Part shown: in pieces, positions 43,301-45,692 of the stretch
How positions within the stretch are numbered: the stretch's first letter is position 1
How the letters are laid out: each line of letters starts with the position of its first letter
Origin: an uncultured Bacteroidales bacterium
GTDB lineage: Bacteria > Bacteroidota > Bacteroidia > Bacteroidales > UBA932
Direction of reading: 5' to 3'
Assembly (NCBI GenBank): GCA_905233345.1
Contig: CAJODQ010000031.1
Location: 1-45,692 of the forward strand
DNA length: 45,692 nt
Position numbers and translations under genes: made by a program
The notes under the pieces: generated by a model
Database searches by the model: none
Told to the model about the DNA's origin: nothing
The model's input: the letters and a program-made list of their open reading frames with translations, nothing else

Positions 43301-45692
43301 AGGCTGGCATGGCTCCGAACGTCTATGCGACCGTGACCCTCATCCAGCCGTACAATAATGCTGAAAACGATGCGCCGATCCGCCTCTTCGGCGTGCAGCG
43401 CATCCTTGTGGAAGAAGCTTCCACACACCTGCATCCGGTGATCGACATCCCCGCTGAGGTGCAGCCCGAGAAAGAAGTCAGCTTCACGGTGAAGGAGCAG
43501 GACGGCCGTCCGATGAGCTACGTGGTGGCCCTGGTCGACGAAGGTCTGCTGAGCCTCACGCGCTACAAGACGCCCGATCCGTGGAAGTCGTTCTATGCCG
43601 TTGAGGCCCTGGGTGTCCGTACCTGGGATCTCTACGACCTGATCATCGGTGCCTATGGCGCCCGCATGGAGCAACTCTTCGCCATCGGTGGTGACGGTGA
43701 AGGCGAGGCGGCTGTGACGCCCAACAGCAAGGCTGACCGCTTCAAACCCGTTTCGATCTTCCTCGGTCCTTTCACGCTGAAAGCCAAGGGTTCCGACAAG
43801 CATACGGTGAAACTTCCGCAGTACATTGGCCAGCTCCGCGCCATGGTCATTGCCACCGACGGCAAGAACATGGGCGCTGCCGAGAAGGGTGTGATGGTCA
43901 CCAAGCCGGTGATGGTCAAGGCCACGCTGCCGCGCGTGCTCGGCACGGAAGAGCAGGTGGGCTTGCCCGTGACGGTCTTCGCCAACAAGAACGGCGTGGG
44001 CCAGGTGACGGTGGAGATCAAGGCTGAAGGCGCCCTCGAGGTGGCTGGCAGCAACACGGCGACGGTGAGCCTGCCGAATGCGGGTGAGAAGCTGGTGTAC
44101 TTCACGCTGAAGGCTTCCGACGTCCCGGGCATCGGCAAGATCAAGACCGTGGCCAAGGCTTCAGGCGACAGCTCGACCGAAGAACTGGAGATTGACGTGC
44201 GTGACCCGAACCCGCGCAGCACCAATTCCATGGTGCAGCTGGTGGAGGGTGGCAAGAGCGTCTCCGTGCCTTTCGCGCTGGTGGGCCGTCCCGGCACCAA
44301 CGAGGTCAATGTGGAGGCATCCACCATTCCGCCGATCGACCTGGACTACCGTCTCGGCTACCTGATGGGTTACCCGCACGGCTGCCTGGAGCAGACCACG
44401 TCGGGTGCGTTCCCGCAGCTCTATCTGGGCGACCTGGTCGAGCTTGACCGCGAGCAGCAGACCCGCACGGGCGAGAACGTGAAAGCGTCCATCAACCGCC
44501 TGAGCTCTTTCGCCATCCCGTCGGGCGGCATGACCACCTGGCCGGGCACCTCTTCCTACCTGGGCGCCAATGTGTGGGCGACGATCTATGCCACCCACTT
44601 CATGCTGGAGGCCCAGAAGGCAGGCTACTCGGTGCCGGCTTCGCTGAAGAAATCGAACCTCTCTTATATGAAGACCGTGGCTTCGGGCAAGAGCTACAGT
44701 GCCGATAGCCGCGCCTACGCGCTCTATGTGCTGGCGCTGGCCGGATCGCCCGACCGCAGCGACATGAACCGCCTGCGCGAAGATGTGGTGAAGTTGCCTG
44801 AAGCGGCCAAGATGCTGCTGGCGGGCGCTTATGTGCTCGACGGCAAGAAAGACGTGGCCCGCAACATCCTGCAGAACACCAAGACGGGTACGGAGCGTTA
44901 CAGCCGCTTCTCCGACAACTACGACAGCGAAGAGCGCCTGCAGGCCATCGCCGCAATGGTTTACAACGCGGTTGGCGACAAGGCGGCAGCCTTCCAGTGT
45001 GTGGAACGTCTCTCCAACTGGCTCAACAAGCGCGACTACTACATGAGCACGCAGAGTACGGCCTGGGCGCTGAACGCCGTAGCCGACTACATGAAGGTCA
45101 ATGCCGTGGACGGCCTGGACGTGACGGTGAAGGCCGGTCGCAGCAGTTCCACGCTCAAGACCTCCAAGGCCATCAAGGAAGGTTCGCTCGATCCGGGCAC
45201 CGGCACGTCGCTCGATCTCGATATAACGAACAACTCCAAGGCTCCGGTCTACCTGGTGGTCAGTTCCACCGGCATTCCGGAGAAGGGGGAGGAAATGGCG
45301 CGCGCCGACGGCCTGCGGCTTGTGGTGACCTACACGCTGCCCGACGGCACGGCGATCGATCCGTCGAGCGTCGAGCAGGGCACGGACTTCGTGGTCAACG
45401 CCTATGTGACGAACACGAGTGCGACGACCGACTACACGAACCTGGCACTGACGCAGATTTTCCCGTCCGGCTGGGAAATCCATGTCGACCGCATCGACGG
45501 CTTTTACCAGGATTTCCGCGACGACCGCGTGTACTCGTACCTCTACTTGGGCCGCAACTCCACCTCGGTGGTGAAGACCCGTGTCACGGCCACCTACAAG
45601 GGCCGCTTCTACCGTCCCGCCACGATTTGCGAGGCCATGTACGACAACACCGTCGGCGCCTCGGTTCCGGGTGGATGGTGCACGGTGAAATA
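40351..45692 (+). CDS. Bacterial alpha-2-macroglobulin-like lipoprotein (last stop-codon base outside window)
   Basis: About 1780 residues; the frame ends with TA at 45691-45692, almost surely a stop codon missing its last base, since the terminal V-P-G-G-W-C-T-V-K is a usual family end. The N-terminus is a lipoprotein signal (lipobox L-C-A-C, Cys20). Repeated beta-sandwich (MG) domains fill residues about 35-1270, with a bait-like region near 1105-1130. The thioester motif is intact: Gly-Cys1345-Leu-Glu-Gln1348. The helical thioester domain and a terminal receptor-binding-like domain follow. Such proteins trap proteases that breach the outer membrane and work with PBP1C, encoded divergently here. 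It is likely a periplasmic or outer-membrane-anchored defence protein. Confidence 0.94.
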   Translation, partial: MKKITFAMILVLALFGLCACGGGNGSAPESVADYSREIRVDDPLTVRLFDSFSLKDNDLTVAAAKKAISVSPKIDFDVQIVDPQTLCIVPNQPLEFNTEYKVTADFGAIAGNSQGKKTYTVKTLAPVLLFDYSKLTGYPGVDDRYHIDLVVTSPEVLDDKYLESGFSVKGADAQVTWVHAEDGHTHTVTVGNIPAGDKKNMVELVHNWPRYAAEGSRRYEVPVKGQFNVVDCEIKTDPYSFEVAFSAALDPKQDFKSLVSMPGAGRLSFIVNENVLKISPAVKAEDKQFISISKAIRSAKGQKLEADFDRWFAVPSGEPMVKFLSRGSVLPSSGGMNLPFQAINYAKLRVRVKRIYENNVLQFLQENRLGETYCYTGNVARVVLDTTLTLGETNSAKLRNLNTYGLNVADLVNVQRGAIYRIEIRGVEPLAEFQDDHYESDYYFGSYSDYENRVRNLLVSDLSVIAKGSEKGEYTVFVTDIISAQPVSGAKVTLYNSVNQAIAEGTTGSGGRFSCTVKDDEARTAVISKGEDKSYLSMSSGAAISMSSFEVDGNASRQGQKGFIFGERGVWRPGEDIHLTFISMLDDGVLPAGHPVTATLSNPQGQVIATQVNNNGFDGMYAFCFTTSPDAPTGNWEVAVTAGGQTWYKTVKIETVKPNNIVIDLQLNDKPAVPASNIQGDIFARWLVGNPAKDLETRVEMSLTRGRTAFDKYKNYVFEDRSRSFYSQEYDLFKGKTDANGHVTFRVAAAVSSNEVPGMLTAQFTTRVFEKSGDFSVDRYTTTLSPYNTYIGLNVPTQESEWGEDFLDKSRSQTFKLVAVDYKGNPVQQSMKVNVEVYKMGWSWWWSSSDGLASYAKDSYNAPYKEMSVTLTGGSGEFQMDFSKEESGFWFFRVVDPKGGHATSSVVMVRESYETAGEGSSDAAIRLPMSLNKDKFIVGETAQLVIPSTSGARALVSIEKGERVLKSFWVDCKGEKTEIAIPIEAGMAPNVYATVTLIQPYNNAENDAPIRLFGVQRILVEEASTHLHPVIDIPAEVQPEKEVSFTVKEQDGRPMSYVVALVDEGLLSLTRYKTPDPWKSFYAVEALGVRTWDLYDLIIGAYGARMEQLFAIGGDGEGEAAVTPNSKADRFKPVSIFLGPFTLKAKGSDKHTVKLPQYIGQLRAMVIATDGKNMGAAEKGVMVTKPVMVKATLPRVLGTEEQVGLPVTVFANKNGVGQVTVEIKAEGALEVAGSNTATVSLPNAGEKLVYFTLKASDVPGIGKIKTVAKASGDSSTEELEIDVRDPNPRSTNSMVQLVEGGKSVSVPFALVGRPGTNEVNVEASTIPPIDLDYRLGYLMGYPHGCLEQTTSGAFPQLYLGDLVELDREQQTRTGENVKASINRLSSFAIPSGGMTTWPGTSSYLGANVWATIYATHFMLEAQKAGYSVPASLKKSNLSYMKTVASGKSYSADSRAYALYVLALAGSPDRSDMNRLREDVVKLPEAAKMLLAGAYVLDGKKDVARNILQNTKTGTERYSRFSDNYDSEERLQAIAAMVYNAVGDKAAAFQCVERLSNWLNKRDYYMSTQSTAWALNAVADYMKVNAVDGLDVTVKAGRSSSTLKTSKAIKEGSLDPGTGTSLDLDITNNSKAPVYLVVSSTGIPEKGEEMARADGLRLVVTYTLPDGTAIDPSSVEQGTDFVVNAYVTNTSATTDYTNLALTQIFPSGWEIHVDRIDGFYQDFRDDRVYSYLYLGRNSTSVVKTRVTATYKGRFYRPATICEAMYDNTVGASVPGGWCTVK

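Noticed and set aside
40351-43803. pbpC frame extending upstream on the minus strand for over a thousand residues
   Set aside because: The extension lies wholly over the alpha-2-macroglobulin gene and shows shadow composition; the membrane helix right after TTG 40290 marks the real N-terminus.

Overview
The window comes from a high-GC member of the Bacteroidales (phylum Bacteroidota). Support: a SusC/SusD pair, surface proteins of the Bacteroidales fimbrial/DUF4906 type, NifJ-type pyruvate:ferredoxin oxidoreductase, LytS/LytTR signalling, a DUF5053 protein, and many promoters with the Bacteroidota -7 box TAnnTTTG. I cannot name the genus.

Layout. 1-5307: the end of a fimbrial-type surface protein and a translationally coupled 1487-residue lipoprotein adhesin with three leucine-rich modules. 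5308-6152: a gene-free stretch with two palindromic repeats, a strong candidate for a structured non-coding RNA (about 5556-5908) and a block of long hairpins. 6153-11456: guaB, a SurA-like periplasmic chaperone/isomerase and an OstA-like envelope protein. 11647-16290: a SusC/SusD pair whose susC is broken by an exact 80-base copy of the OstA gene's 3' end. 16409-17417: a three-gene, ATGA-coupled operon (44-residue protein, DUF5053 protein, metallo-beta-lactamase-fold hydrolase). 17447-24417 (minus): a five-gene export operon resembling NHLP/NHLM-type bacteriocin exporters (HlyD protein, two ABC ATPase/permeases, TolC, RND-type adaptor) with no cargo gene in sight. 24555-24626: tRNA-Arg(CCG). 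24732-31198: a pyruvate carboxylase/oxaloacetate decarboxylase type carboxyltransferase, fabD and nifJ, each with its own promoter. 31289-35623: an outer-membrane beta-barrel receptor, then a LytS-type kinase and LytTR regulator. 35882-35957: tRNA-His. 36029-37864: an outer-membrane barrel gene with an amber stop right after its signal peptide. 38014-45692: the divergent pair pbpC and alpha-2-macroglobulin lipoprotein; the latter is complete but for the last base of its stop codon.

Most unusual: (1) both tRNA genes are followed by an intrinsic terminator and then a perfect inverted copy (17-18 bp) of the tRNA 3' end, so the terminator lies between inverted repeats; (2) the unassigned structured RNA upstream of guaB; (3) two families of dispersed small palindromes, one intergenic and one inserted in frame in the OstA-like gene; (4) the 80-base OstA copy in susC, which may be a gene-conversion scar or an assembly error; (5) the exporter operon without cargo. 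Several genes have a -7 box only 4-6 bases before the start codon, which suggests leaderless mRNAs.
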